Below, in pieces: positions 19,818 through 30,942 of a stretch of 64,000 nt of DNA (position 1 is its first letter; every line of letters starts with the position of its first letter). Source of the stretch: Adiantum capillus-veneris (Eukaryota; Streptophyta; Polypodiopsida; Polypodiales; Pteridaceae); assembly GCA_014529385.2 (NCBI GenBank), contig CM043955.1, positions 148,693,640 to 148,757,639 of the forward strand. The letters run 5' to 3'. The notes beneath the pieces are model-generated. The model saw only the letters and a list, made by a program, of their open reading frames with translations. It had not been told where the DNA came from and did no database searches. A program made the position numbers and the translations under genes.

Positions 19818-20980
19818 CCATGCCAAAAAGAGAAATATGACAGACATAAAGTTTATGGCAAGCTTCAGCCGCTCCCTATGCCTAACACGCCATGGGAAAG
19901 TATTGCCATGGATTTTATTACGGATCTTCCTAGATCCAAGAATAGAAATGATGCAATCTGGACTATAGTAGACAGATTCAGTAAGCAAGCCCATTTTCTT
20001 CCAGTAAAGAAGACGATCAAAGCTGATCACATTGCTAGAATATTTCTACCTCAGATTTTTAAACACCATGGATTGCCAAAGACTATTGTGAGCGACAGAG
20101 ATCCCCGCATGACTAGTCTATTTTGGCAGGCATTGTTCAAAAACTTGGGAACTAAGCTTGATTTTTCATCAGCTTATCATCCTCAAACAAATGGTCAAAG
20201 AGAAATCGCTAATGCCACTGTTTTAGATCTCCTCAAGTGCTACATTTCGGAACGACAATCCGAATGGGAACAATACTTACCAATAGTTGAGTTTGCGTAT
20301 AATAATACCATACATTCCTCAACTGGTAAATCCCCCTTCGAAATTATTTATGGGAAGCCACTCTTACTTCCTATTATGGTAACCAAAGAAAACATCTTCG
20401 CCGCAGATGAATTTGTGCGCAATATTGATGTTGCCCATCAACAAGTAAAGCAAGCGATTCTTCGTACTCAAGAGCAACAGAAGAGAAAAGCAGACAAGCA
20501 CAGAAGGAATCTCAATCTTGAAAAAGGACAATATGTCCTGCTTCGGTTTGAGAAAGCTAGATTGAAAACACGGGTCGGCAAAGGGAAAGTTGTCAAACTT
20601 TCCCATAGATTTTACGGCCCTTTCAAAATTACAGATAAAGTCAATGACGTGACTTTCAGATTGGATTTGCCTTCTCACTAGCGCATCCATAATGCTTTTC
20701 ATGTCAGTCTCCTCCGACCATATGTTGGACCTCCTCCAGTGGCGCCCGTACAAGAAGATCCTCCAGAAGTCAAAGAGACTGAGGAAATCCTTCAACCTGA
20801 ACAGATAATACACCACTCGGAGAGACAACTCAAGTCGGGGAGTCTACATCGAAAGTATTTAGTCAAGTTCAAGAATTACACTCCTTTAGATGCAAAGTGG
20901 ATGACTGAGTCCGATCTTAAGGACTACCCCGACATCTCGCACAGTTATGTTGACGCTCTACAGTTGAGGTCAACTGTTTA
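19818..20980 (+). CDS. G2 integrase core and chromodomain
   Basis: Starts inside the integrase zinc finger (PCQKEKYDRHKVYG), keeping only its last part. The catalytic core is intact by motif: Asp in MDFITDLP (about 19911), Asp in VSDRDPRMTS (about 20090), Glu in GQREIAN (about 20200). The region WVLLRFEKAR and a full chromodomain-like tail follow (about 20760-20970: HSERQLKSGSLHRKYLVKFKNYTPLDAKWM). A TAG at 20679-20681 separates core and tail in the same frame. Chromodomains of this kind direct integration to particular chromatin in chromoviruses. Confidence 0.8.
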
Positions 20981-20993
20981 GAACCAAGAGGGA

Positions 20994-22472
20994 TGTAACT
21001 AAGTCAAACTTTGTAAATAATTAATTTATTTACGAGAAAAGAATTATCTAATTAGTTGTGTGCACACCAGAATAGACCTAGCAGTTCTAAGGCCTCAGGT
21101 GAGCCTAAATGCGGGCCAGAACACCTCAAAGGGACCTTAGCAGAAATTACCCCGAAGCCCTAGTGATTGGAAAATCGGGTCTTCAGAAACGGGTAAGCAG
21201 TAGTCTCAGATTTTAGGCTCAGAAAAATACGCGCGTCAGTACAAGCACATGAATGAGATGGGGTCCTTAGAACACTTACCCTAAGGCTAATAAAGCTAAT
21301 AAAGCCTTAGGGTAAGTTTCGTTAAATTAAATTTAACGGTTGTGCCCGGGCGGACGGCCAGACAAGTGTGAACAGGTAAAGGCAGTGCAATGCCAGTGCG
21401 GCATTGCGCCGGCAGACCTTTGGTGCTCTCACAAAAGAATCATTGGTAGCATTTGTTAGTTAGTTGCACATTTTTAATTAATGAGCTAGACGTTTTTAAA
21501 GTCAAAAGTTGAATGGTTTTTAAGTTTTTAAAGTAAGTGTGCCAAGTGGCACACTTACCATGCAAGCTTTCACTCTCACTCTCCCTTATCTCTTAGCGCC
21601 CCCTCTTCATGCATGAAGCCTATTTAAGAGCATCAGCGTCCCCTTCACAAGGGCTGGCAGTGCACCTACCCCCCTCTAATGTGAGCGTGCTCTACGCGGT
21701 GGAGCCCTCCATTGAAGCTTGAGAGCAGCCCCTTGTGACATATGTGCTATCCTTGTGCTCCCATTGTCAAGAACAAGGGATCTCATAGTCATAGACACCT
21801 TCTGGTGAAGTTTGCTCTCCTAGCAGAGTGCGGCGGCTGTAATTCTCTGTTTTCAGCTCCTAATCACCTCGATTAGGGTTGTTTTCAACAGATCAACCAT
21901 AGAAATTCTCTTCTCTCTCCTTATCCTAAGCCTATATCAAGTTTGGTGAGATTCCATCGCGAAGAAGACCTCTGTTTCGGCGTAGGGGTGTGCATAGGTA
22001 AGAATTTCAGGTTATGTGCAGAAAATTACAGCAAGCATGTGCATGTGCATTTTGCTTGTTTTTCTTTTGTGTTCGATGCATGAATGAATGAGCATGAAGG
22101 CAACACGTAACGGAAGATGCTCTCCTCTGTGAGAGCTTCCGAGGAGCTGTTTTGGAAGATAGACTCTCTTTTCGAGAGCTTCCAACCAGTCTCGTAGAAG
22201 AGGGGAAATCCCCTAAGCAGAAAGAAAGTGGAAACACTTTCTCAGTCAGTAGTCACAGCAGAACAGAAGAAAGAATAGAGGACGGGCGTATGCCCTGTTC
22301 CTGTGCTTGTAAAGATTCTCCCTTAGTAATAAAGATATTCTCTTTATGGGGGGGGGGGACCAGCCCATCTTCTGGTCCCCAATGAAGTGTCAAGTTTTCT
22401 CCCTCCCTCTAATTCTCTTGAGTATTTGAAGTGCAATTAAACGTCAGTTTACGCTTTCTTATTTCTGTGATA
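20994..22472 (+). repeat. G2 3' LTR
   Basis: About 1,479 bp, matching 17258-18750. The terminus reads GTGATA instead of the usual CA. Confidence 0.9.
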
Positions 22473-22477
22473 GAAGC

Positions 22478-23393
22478 TAGGGGCTTTCTTAGGGGTATAC
22501 TCTCCCACACACACTCAACATACTCTCATTGTGTGAAGTGCAAAGTCTCTCTCCTTCTCCAAGCAAGTAGAGAGGTTGAGAGCCTACACCAACACTGTTG
22601 GCTATAAAATGCAAATCCAACCAAGAGCCATGCTTCAATGCTTAAGCTGGCCATCTTCTCCATCTTCATTACTATGCTATTATGTATGCTAGCAAGAAGA
22701 GTGATCAAAATACAAATGCCTATTGGAGGGAGGACCGGCTCCACATAAATACGGTCCTCAATTGTTGTCATGTTCTCTAAATTCTCTCTTTTGCAAAAGT
22801 AGTGTTCATGCCGAGTTAACTAAATGCTATGTTTATGTTGATACCATCAATAATGTTCACCCGTTATGCTCACAAAGTAATTTCACAAAAGTACTCTCTC
22901 TAATTTCCACTACTCTCAGATTTATCATTAGGAAAAATTTGGACTCACAAAAGGGCCTTATAAGGAGTTTGACTTCCTCTCTCATATCCAAAACGGGCGT
23001 GTGATAAGTTTTTTGCAAATCATCTCTAAACTTAGCGGAGATTTGACAGTTAGAATCTACTCTTCAAGCTCTTTCTATTGATATATAGCACGACGCGATT
23101 CCTCATATTTTGAAAGATTCTTTTTTTTATTTTCTTGTGATGTGACAATTCCGTTTAGAATCTAGAGAATCAAAAATAAAATCTTTCAAAAATATGAAGA
23201 ATCTCGTGGCGTGCTATATATCAATAGAAAGAGTTTGAAGGGTAGATTCTAACTGCCAAATCTACGCCAAGTTTAGAGTTGATTTGCAAAAATTTTACTG
23301 CACGCTCGTTTTGGACATGAGAGAGGAAGTCAAACTCCTTATAAGGCCTCTTTGTGAGTCCAAATTTTTCCTAATGACGCCAATTCCATTACA
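22478..23393 (+). repeat. G1 5' LTR, second part
   Basis: Continues the LTR from 17257 after removal of G2 and one GAAGC copy. It ends CCAATTCCATTACA, just before the primer site. It contains a fold-back insertion (22925-23377). It lacks a ~230-base stretch that the other LTR copy has at about 47030-47262. Confidence 0.8.
22925..23377. mobile_element. fold-back (MITE-like) element in G1 LTR
   Basis: The ends are inverted repeats, TCATTAGGAAAAATTTGGAC at the left and its complement at the right. The pairing continues inward for about 200 bases per arm (for example AAGGAGTTTGACTTCCTCTC against GAGAGGAAGTCAAACTCCTT, and TTGATATATAGCAC against GTGCTATATATCAA). No coding capacity. The sister LTR (46797-47708, minus) lacks it, so it is an insertion. 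I see no clear target duplication. A hairpin transposon or a duplicated inverted segment are both possible. Confidence 0.7.
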
Positions 23394-23394
23394 T

Positions 23395-23406
23395 TGGTAT
23401 CAAAGC
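23395..23406 (+). other. G1 primer binding site
   Basis: TGGTATCAAAGC, one base after the LTR end, near the initiator tRNA-Met site TGGTATCAGAGC. Confidence 0.7.
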
Positions 23407-24280
23407 ATTTGGTTTCTCTTTTCTTACTTAAGAAGAGAGGTCCTTAAGTAGCCTATAAATGGTTGTTTTTGTTAATAATATTAGGGTAAGTGGAACTGCG
23501 ATCTATTATCGGTTTTGTTGAGCCCACTATGTGGATATGGTGCACACCTTGGGAGCTTTGGACTTAATAATTAAGTTTTTTAGACTTTTCTACGGCTTTA
23601 CCATTATTGATCTATAAGAAGTCCAAAAGGAGCTAGCCCTCGGCAACTCTGCTATGTTAGACCTACTCTACTACTCTCTATAATTAACCACTTCGAGCCG
23701 TGGGTGTAGATACTTAAGAGCCGATTTTCAAAGGCTAAGAGGAGTGGCAACTAAGGTTTTGAATTGCCAAAGCATACGCTAAGTACGTATAAAAATTTTG
23801 TTAACATGGTTGACAATAACCAAGAGAGTAGAATGAACATTGATAGCTTTGATTTTTCACATGAAGGTGCTAATGATGATGCTTCCATGTTTGTGAATTA
23901 TCTCGTAACTAGGTTGCAACAAGCTATGCCTGCTTTGTAAGCCGAAGTTACTCAACAACTTCGCGGTTATGGGATCTCCATTCCTCTTCAAGAGGAGAGA
24001 GAGCTTAGGAGGCCTCTTGAAGAGACCCCCAAAAGAAGACTCTCTCCCATACGAGAGGACGAATCCAAAGAGCAAGAAAGCAATCAAACTAAGTTCCTCT
24101 GAAGATGTGGCTCCACGAAGACGGCGGTCTAAACGATCGCCCACTCCTTCGAAGAGGAAAAGATCAACACACAGTCCTTCTCCTCGTCATTCCGAAAGGG
24201 AAGAAAGGAAACAAAGGAAGAAAAGGGCTAGAAAGAGGTCACCATTTTCTCCTTCTTCTTCACCTTCCTCCTCTTCCGAT

Positions 24281-24789
24281 GAAATCTATGGCTATTCTCC
24301 TAGAGAATATAGGAGCGGAGGACATCGCAAATCATACCCTGCATGGCGAAGGTCACAAAAGCTAAAGAAGTTCAAAGAGGGAGGAAAGAGTATCTCTTTT
24401 CTCACCTATGATGGCACCTTTGGTGGTACTAACAAAGTGTTGGCCTTCATCCAGCAATTTGATGCGGCCTTTGGAGATGAGGGCTTCACAGAGTCCTCCA
24501 AGCTACACCATGTAGCTATGAACTTCCAAAAATCGGCTTGTCAGTGGTGGAAGCTATGGCTATTCTCCTAGAGAATACAGGAGGGGAGGACATCGCAAAT
24601 CATACCCTGCATGGCGAAGGTCACAAAAGCTAAAGAAGTTTCTCCCCTGTGATGGCATCTTTGGTGGTACTAACAAAGTGTTGGCCTTCATCCAGCAATT
24701 TGATGTGGCCTTTGGAGACGAGGGCTTCACAGAGTCCTCCAAGCTACGCTATGTAGCTATGAACTTCCAAAAATCAGCTCATCAATGGT
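24281..24789. repeat. imperfect tandem duplication inside G1 gag
   Basis: CTATGGCTATTCTCCTAGAG starts each copy (about 24287 and 24553), and each runs through the gag core start to TATGAACTTCCAAAAATC. The second copy lacks about 25 bases after AAGAAGTT. Confidence 0.85.
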
Positions 24790-25357
24790 GGGCTAGCCTT
24801 TGTGGCAACAGCGAAACCCCAAAGACATGGAAAACTCTACGAGTTTCCATCATGAAGAAAGTCTTTGCAAGCGATGCAAAGGACAAAATGCTCACCGAAT
24901 GGCGCATCTTGAAGCTTCTCTCTCATGAGTCTATCCACAAGTATGTAGAAAAATTTTGGGACTTACATCTCAAGGCTACTGTCTTTCAAAAGATAGACTT
25001 TGTTGAGCAAAAGCAACAATTTTGTGCGGGATTACCTGAAGAGATGGCCGAATACATCAACTCTCAACGGCCTGGTTCTATCACCGAAGGAATCCATCAC
25101 ATCATGGTTGCTTCACGTATCAATTTTCATCAATGGGCTAGACGGAATGTCAAACCCATGGAAAACAGAGACAAAAATGATGCAAAGGGGAATACCAATG
25201 CTCAAAATTCTTCCCAAGGCACTTCCAACAACAACAACAATCGGTCCAAGGAGAAGGAAGTTTACAAAGGCAAAAACAAACTCTCGCTTGAAGAGCTTGA
25301 AGCTTTTTGCAATGACCATACGTGTTTCAAGTGTGGGGAGCAAGGACATGGCTATCG

Positions 25358-26090
25358 TGTTAAGTATGGAGCCTGATTTACCCCTTGTAATTTTCTGTGG
25401 TAAAAACGTATATTTGTAAGGCTCCCATTATGAGGAGAAACCATAGTGCGTGAAGGAAAATCACTCGCCGGAGATAAAAATCACTTGCCGGAAACCAAAA
25501 TTCTCACGTCAGAATATTCCTTTTCGTCGGAATATTATGGCCGGACGGCAGCCGAAAAGTGGTCGAAAAACGACCGATCGGTTGGCCGGTGGCCGATGGT
25601 CGGAAGTCAATGACCGGTGGTCGGTGGCCAAATTCAATGGCTGGTGGCCAAAATTCAAAAGCGGACTTGTCTTCTCAAGGGTGGCCACACATGGGTGGAT
25701 AAGAGGGTCCGATTTGGACTTATCTATACAAGGGTGGCTACACACGGCTATCTCTCATGAGAGAGGGAAGCCCTTTTGGCCTATAAAAGGAGGCCATTTC
25801 TACACACATTTGATAGTGTCCAGTTGATGCAATAAGGTGAGTGTAAGGTGGTGAGAGTGAAGCAAGGGGAGCTCTATTAAGGGTATAATCCCTTTGTAAA
25901 CTACTTCTTGTTTTGAAGTACTAAAGCCATTGAGTTGTTGCTTTCCCATGGACGTAGCCCACATTGGGTGAACCACGTATATCGTGTGTACTCTCTCTCT
26001 CTACTCTATAATCTCTTGTGTGTGAAATCCATCTCTCTCTATTAAGTAATCTACTCAAATATCCATTTAGCTACGTCTTATTTCCTAATA
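25358..26090 (+). mobile_element. solo copia-type LTR in G1 gag zinc knuckle
   Basis: 733 bp, TGTTAAGTATGGAGCC...TTTCCTAATA, flanked by TATCG at 25353-25357 and 26091-26095. It has a TATA box (CTATAAAAGG, 25781-25790) and a copia-like R region (CCCATGGACGTAGC...GAACCACGTATAT, about 25948-25981). There is no interior, so it probably formed by recombination between the two LTRs of a complete element. A GC-rich patch (25535-25635) repeats the GGCCGG / GGTCGG theme. Confidence 0.85.
25781..25790 (+). promoter_or_regulatory. TATA box of solo LTR
   Basis: CTATAAAAGG, 150-160 bases before the copia-like CCATGG...CCACGT hairpin region of the R segment. Confidence 0.5.
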
Positions 26091-26215
26091 TATCGTTCTT
26101 GTCCCAAGAAGAATACTTGCAATGAGACTCCTAGGGATTCCACCATCGAAGCTCCAAAAGAGGATGCTCATTGCAAAGGATCATCACTTTCCTATGCTTG
26201 GGGAAAGGTAAGAGG

Positions 26216-26701
26216 GCATGATGCCTTCTTCTTGTTTGACCCTGGCTCTACTCACAACTTCATATCACGGAGTTGGCCACCAAGTTAGGCATTCAAGCTT
26301 TCGAGATGGGAGATATTGTAATGGCTGACATAGCTTTGAAGGGACAGCAAGCCTCCATTACTCCCTTGATTGGGAAGTTAAGGGTTCATGTCCAAAGCTA
26401 TGTCGACAAAGAATACTTTTTCATATCTCCTCTCCAACATGAGGATGCTATTCTAGGGGCACCATGATTTGATCGCATGGTTGCCAATATGAAGTTCCCT
26501 GAAAGGAGAATCTACTTCACCTACAGGGGAAAGAACATGTATATAGATGCTAGTGAGCGTGGTCGCACTATTCCACTTGTAAATCCTCCTGCTTTTGATA
26601 AATCAATGAAGAGCTCAATTTTTGCGTACATGATTTTTGTCAAAGAGTCTCTAAAAGATCCTAATCTTTCATCAAATGTAAATGATAGGAATCAAGAATA
26701 G
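26216..26701 (+). pseudogene. G1 protease region
   Basis: FFLFDPGSTHNFIS (26226-26267) is the retropepsin active-site loop with D-P-G replacing the usual D-S/T-G. A single-base shift at about 26268-26273 moves the frame. The shifted frame continues IQAFEMGD...DAILGAP, in which a TGA at 26465-26467 replaces the expected Trp codon, and then runs to 26701. Confidence 0.7.
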
Positions 26702-26759
26702 TTAGAAACTAGTCTAATTTTTTAAAATGATTCCAAGATGTGTTCATCAATGATATCCC

Positions 26760-27570
26760 TATGGACTTACCTCCAAAATGAGGGGATGATCACCATCGCA
26801 TTGAGCTCCTTCCAGGAATCTCACGGCCTAACAAGCCTCCTTATCAAGTTTATCAAGCTCAACAAGAGGAGATCATGAGGCAAGTACAGGAATTGGTAGA
26901 CAAAGGGATGGTGAGGCCTAGTTCCTCTCCCTTTTGTTCTCCAGTCCTTTTAGTGGAAAAGAAAGATGGTACATACCATATGTGTGTGGACTATCGAGCA
27001 CTAAACCATATCACTATCAAAAATAGATTTCCCATGCCTCGGGTAGAAGATTTGTTTAATAAGCTAGAAGGCTCTACCTACTTCAGTAGGATTGATCTTA
27101 AAAGTGGCTATCATCAAATAAGGATAGTGGATAAAGATATCCTAAAGACCGCGTTTCACACAATGTTTGGTCTTTATGAATATCTAGTTATTTCTTTTGG
27201 CTTGACTAATGCACCAGCTACGTTTAATCGTCTAATGGAGAAAATTTTTAGACCTTACCGCAAATTCATTGGAGTGTTCTTTGATAATATCATCATCTAT
27301 TCCAAGTCTTTGGAGGAACATAAGCAACATCTTTAAGTGATTTTTCAAGCATTGAGGGGAAACAAGCTTTTTCTCAACCAAAAGAAAAGCGAATTTTTTC
27401 TCCTAGAGATTCAATACCTAGGTCATATTATCTGTCAAGATGGTATCCGTATGGATCCATTGAAGTTAGAGGTAATAAAAGCATGGCCTAATCCAAGGAA
27501 TCTACATGATCTAAGAAGCTTTATTGGTATGTGTGCATACTATAAAAGCTTCATAGTAAAATTCTCTCAA
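26760..27570 (+). pseudogene. G1 reverse transcriptase
   Basis: IELLPGISRPNKPPY leads into the RT domain: GMVRPSSSPFCSPVLLVEKKDG, MCVDYRALN, FPMPRVEDLF, FSRIDLKSGYHQI, and YLVISFGLTNAPATF. The catalytic box that should be Y-x-D-D is FFDN (27277-27288), so one of the two essential aspartates is lost. A TAA at 27334-27336 interrupts, and the thumb continues (FLNQKKSEFFLLEIQYLGHII, LRSFIGMCAYY). Confidence 0.85.
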
Positions 27571-28056
27571 ATAGCAGAACCACTACATGACTTAACTAAG
27601 AAGAACGTTAAGTATGTATGGACTGCTAAGGAGAAAAATGCTTTTGACAAGCTCAAGGAGAATCTCACCTCCCAACCAGTCCTCATGCTTTCGGATCTCC
27701 CAAAGCCATTGAGGTCCAATGTGATGCTTGTGGTGATTGCCTTGGAGCAGTTTTGCTTCAAGAAGGGCATGCCATAGCATATGAGAGCCGAAGGCTCAAT
27801 ACCGATGAACGAGTCTTGAGCATTTATGAGAAAGATCTTTTAGCTAATCTATATGCTCTGGATACATGGAAGCACTATTTATTGGGGACTCCATTTATTC
27901 TACGAACCGACCACCAAAGTCTCAAGTATTTCATGACGCAAACCAAGCTTTCCGACAAACAAATGAGGTGGACAAAATTTCTTTCGTAATTTAGTTTCCA
28001 TATTTCTCACATTGCTGGTAAGCGCAAGCAAGTGGCTGATGCACTTTCACGATGAT
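27571..28056 (+). pseudogene. G1 RNase H
   Basis: Connection region with HDLTKK...F...LKENLTSQPVLMLSDLPKP, then after a frame change at about 27705-27750 the RNase H: GHAIAYESRRLNTDERVLSIYEKDLLA (catalytic Glu), DTWKHYLLGTPFILRTDHQSLKYF (catalytic Asp), and HIAGKRKQVADALSR. A TAA at 27987-27989 replaces the expected residue after TKFLS. Confidence 0.8.
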
Positions 28057-28081
28057 CAACTCACAATGATCTATCCTCTAT

Positions 28082-29091
28082 ATGATAGATGAGTATGCTA
28101 CTCACCCTGACTTTAGAGACATAATGTCAGCCCTTGCTTTGGGGAAGAAAGAGGAACCATTCACCTTGCAGGTTGGTTATCTTCTCCACGGCTATAGGCT
28201 ATGTGTTACCCATTCTCTTCGTGAGAAAGTTATGTATGAATCCCATGCTCCTCCCTATGGCAGGGCATAGAGGTATTCAACCTACTCTTCGAGGAGTAGA
28301 GACGTATCTCTATTGGCCTACCATGAAAGTGAACATACAAGAGTATACCAAAAGACCAAGTATGATAGAGGGAAGCAACCTGGATTACTCCATCCATTGC
28401 CTATCCCAAATTCACCATGGGAGAGTATATCCATGGATTTCATCTTTGAATTACCCAATTCTATCCATGGGAATACGGGAATATGGATAATAGTCGACAG
28501 GTTTAGCAAACAATCACACTTTATTCCTGTCAAAAAGACTCTTAAGGCAACCAAATGGCAACTCTCTTCATATGTCAAATTTTCAAACACCATGGATTAC
28601 CAACATCCATCGTGTCAGATAGAGATCCTAGAATGACCAGTAATTTTTGGAAAGGTCTCTTTGAAAATCTAGGAATAAGATTGAATTTCTCTTCGGTCTA
28701 TCACCCACAAACGGATGGCCAAAGTGAGATAGCCAATCTTACGATACTCGATCTACTCAAGACTTATGTTAGCGAAGTAGATCAACGCTCACAATGGGAA
28801 AAGTGCTTACCTCTTGTAGAGTATGCCTACAATAATACTGTACATACTTCTACTAGAAAAGAACCTTTTGAGATCATTGAGGGAAGAACTAAAAGTCCCT
28901 TGCTACTCAAAGTACATGGGAAGATCTTCGTTGTCGATGAGTATAGCCGTGACCTACAAGAATCTTTTCAAAAGATTAAGGAGGCTATATCCATCTTTCA
29001 ACAAAGGCAAAAAGTTGTTGCTGACAAGCACAGAAGGACCTTAACGTTCAAAGAAAATGATTGGGTCTTACTTAAGTTTCCTAAGGCTTGA
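28082..29091 (+). pseudogene. G1 integrase
   Basis: The zinc finger keeps its His pair (ESHAPPYG...GHRGI, across a frame change at about 28262), but the Cys pair is deleted after VNIQEYTK. The core follows: MDFIFELP (first Asp, about 28433), a frame change at about 28550, VSDRDPRMTS (second Asp, about 28615) and GQSEIAN (Glu, about 28725). The domain ends FKENDWVLLKFPKA and a TGA at 29089-29091. Confidence 0.85.
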
Positions 29092-29115
29092 TTAAGACAA
29101 ACGACGGACATAAAA

Positions 29116-29298
29116 GAGGTGCTACAACCCGAAGCTATCCTTTGACATGAAGACAAGGGACTACGACATGGTAAGATTATCCGACGGTATCTTATTAAGT
29201 TCAAAAATTATCCTTTTGAAGATGCTAGATGGATGCAAGGAATACAGCTTAAGGATAGTATGAATCTTGTCAATGCTTACAATGCTACATTAGAGTAA
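29116..29298 (+). pseudogene. G1 chromodomain-like tail
   Basis: EVLQPEAIL, a TGA, then LRHGKIIRRYLIKFKNYPFEDARWM and an Asn-rich end at TAA 29296-29298. It matches the chromodomain of G2 and lacks the usual linker, so part of the integrase C-terminus is deleted. Confidence 0.75.
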
Positions 29299-29657
29299 GC
29301 AAATGTACAAATTCTTTTAAATGACCCATATTTTTGTCTTATAAAACTAGTTCTCTTTTTAATTGTGCACAAATTTAAATAGTATACGTTGCTTAGACTC
29401 ATGTTTGTGATGACGATGTCTCTCAAATACCAAGTAGAATTTTTCACCCTACTTTGGGAGAATGAAATGGACTAAAGAGCAGACATGCTTGTGGAAGCTA
29501 TGTCTCCCAAGCATCAAATGGATTCATCATTCCTCTTGGAAAGATGTCATAGGGTAAAAAGGGATCCTCTACCTGCTATGTAAGATTGACTAATAAATAA
29601 GACTTTATCTCTTCTATCTCATAGTCGAGGATGACTATGATTTCAAGAGAAAGGTAG
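29299..29657 (+). other. G1 3' untranslated region and polypurine tract
   Basis: Non-coding. The purine-rich AAGAGAAAGGTAG (29645-29657) directly precedes the 3' LTR. Confidence 0.6.
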
Positions 29658-30313
29658 TGTCATAAAATCTAATATCTAACCAACCCAAATGATTTTCTCA
29701 TATTAAATTGATCATTTAATGTGGGAGAATAAACGGGAACAAGGGTTAAGGTATAGACATGTGCTTATAGATCTATCTCAACACAGGGCCAATGGTAAAG
29801 GGGTCCAAATGAGAGATGATCTATCAAAGAGCAAGGCTAACCAAGGGTGCATAAGACCTTAGGGCTAGCTTCATTGAAGACCTCCAATAGTTAGTGTAAA
29901 AGTCTCGAGCTGAGCTTGAGGTGGGAACCCGGTCCAAGCTTAAGGTGCTTGAGTGAGGTGCTTGATGACTAAGGTGCTTGAGGTGCTTGATGATTGAGAT
30001 GCTTGAGGTGCTTGATGACTGGGATGCTTGAGGTGCTTGTGATTCTTGAGATGATAGGGTTGTACTTGAGGTGGGAACCCGGCCCAAGCTTGAGGGGCTT
30101 AAGAGCCAAGCCTGTGGTGGGAACCGGGCCCAAGGTTGAGTGGCTTGAGGTATACAAAATTCAACACTATTCCCTACAAGGAGGGGGATGAGATAGAGAA
30201 CACCCACACACTCACTCAAGGAAAGCTTGGTATAAAGAAAGCAAAAGGGACACTTGTCAAGCTCCTCCTCATGTTGCCCTCTTGGTGTACCTGAAGTCTA
30301 TTGATTGGCCACC
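29658..30313 (+). repeat. G1 3' LTR, first part
   Basis: Matches 16403-17060 with modest divergence, including the GGTGCTTGA repeats. It breaks off at GATTGGCCACC, where element B begins. The continuation (from CCACCCAAGGGGTCC) is at 46797-47713 on the minus strand. Confidence 0.85.
30309..30313. repeat. B target-site duplication, left (CCACC)
   Basis: CCACC directly before TGTTAGTAGC. Its partner appears as GGTGG at 47709-47713. Confidence 0.8.
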
Positions 30314-30736
30314 TGTTAGTAGCAAGCTAAGTCGGATCACATTTTTCGGAGCTTTCATTGTAAAAACAATTATTACCTTGATGAATTGAGAATATTGTAA
30401 TTCTTATTTTTCAGATAAACTTGGTAATTGATGAGCCGGGGCTACAAGCTTCCAGATTGTATCAACCTGTCTTTACTTAGAGCTCTCAGATTATTAGTTT
30501 TGACCACTAAAAACTTTGGCTAAGGTATAAAAGCCAATTTTTATAATTTTTTTATATGTTTTGGATACTAGAAACATAGTGTGATCTAACGGCCCTCACT
30601 TCTCTACTTCTCGTGCTTCCTACTCCCTTCCCGAGTGTCACATTGCAGTCGCGTCTGTTGCGTTGCAATCGTAGGTAAGAGCTCTACGCATTGACATAAG
30701 CATTTCATGGTATTTTGTAGCTTTTGGCGTCGTCGA
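30314..30736 (+). repeat. B 5' LTR, first part
   Basis: Starts TGTTAGTAGCAAGC. It corresponds to the complement of about 48198-48620. C1 is inserted after GTCGA (30732-30736). Confidence 0.85.
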
Positions 30737-30928
30737 TGTTGGGGTATAAAGCCCAATGTGGTCGCCCAGGTAAGTGGGCGGGCCGCCAGGTATGTACACA
30801 TATTATTTTGTAAAAACCTAATAAGAACTCACTATGCTCTACACATTACAGTAGAGCGAGTTCACCATATCGTCGTGCTCTTCTTCTCGCACTCTCTCTC
30901 GCATCGCACTTCCGCTCGTACTCCTTCA
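30737..30928 (+). repeat. C1 5' LTR
   Basis: 192 bp, TGTTGGGGTATAAAG...TACTCCTTCA. It contains a TATAAAG (30744-30750) and a short inverted GGGCGGGCCGCC patch. Confidence 0.95.
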
Positions 30929-30942
30929 ACTAGTATCAGAGC

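Larger units (their letters stand above)
17258..22472 (+). mobile_element. G2: Ty3/gypsy deletion derivative (gag + integrase)
   Basis: 5' LTR 17258-18750, primer site TGGTATCAGAGC at 18752-18763, interior of only ~2.2 kb, polypurine tract AAGAGGGA (20986-20993) and 3' LTR 20994-22472, flanked by the 5-bp duplication GAAGC (17253-17257 and 22473-22477). Gag is followed directly by integrase: protease, reverse transcriptase and RNase H are absent. It is inserted in the 5' LTR of G1, so it is younger than G1. The LTRs are close to identical, with one ~24-base deletion in the 3' copy near 21812. Confidence 0.9.
23806..26215 (+). pseudogene. G1 gag, interrupted
   Basis: Begins at ATG 23806. A TAA at about 23938 and a later frame change break it. 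An Arg/Ser-rich stretch (about 24100-24290) precedes the gag core (VLAFIQQFDVAFGDEGF...ASLCGN...AFASD...SIHKYVEKFWDLHLKATVFQ, about 24680-25000). A ~265-base segment is duplicated in tandem (24281-24548, then 24549-24789). The zinc knuckle (CFKCGEQGHGYR, from about 25322) is split by a solo LTR. Reading across the LTR and one copy of the duplication gives correct CX2CX4HX4C spacing. Confidence 0.75.
16403..30313 (+). mobile_element. G1: Ty3/gypsy chromovirus, nested and degenerate
   Basis: 5' LTR at 16403-17257 plus 22478-23393 (interrupted by G2), primer site TGGTATCAAAGC at 23395-23406, gag, protease, reverse transcriptase, RNase H, integrase with a chromodomain-like tail, then the 3' LTR from 29658, interrupted by B at 30313. 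The rest of the 3' LTR lies inverted at 46797-47708. The order PR-RT-RH-IN defines Ty3/gypsy, and the C-terminal chromodomain places it among chromoviruses. The pol frames carry several stops and shifts, so it is dead. Confidence 0.85.
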
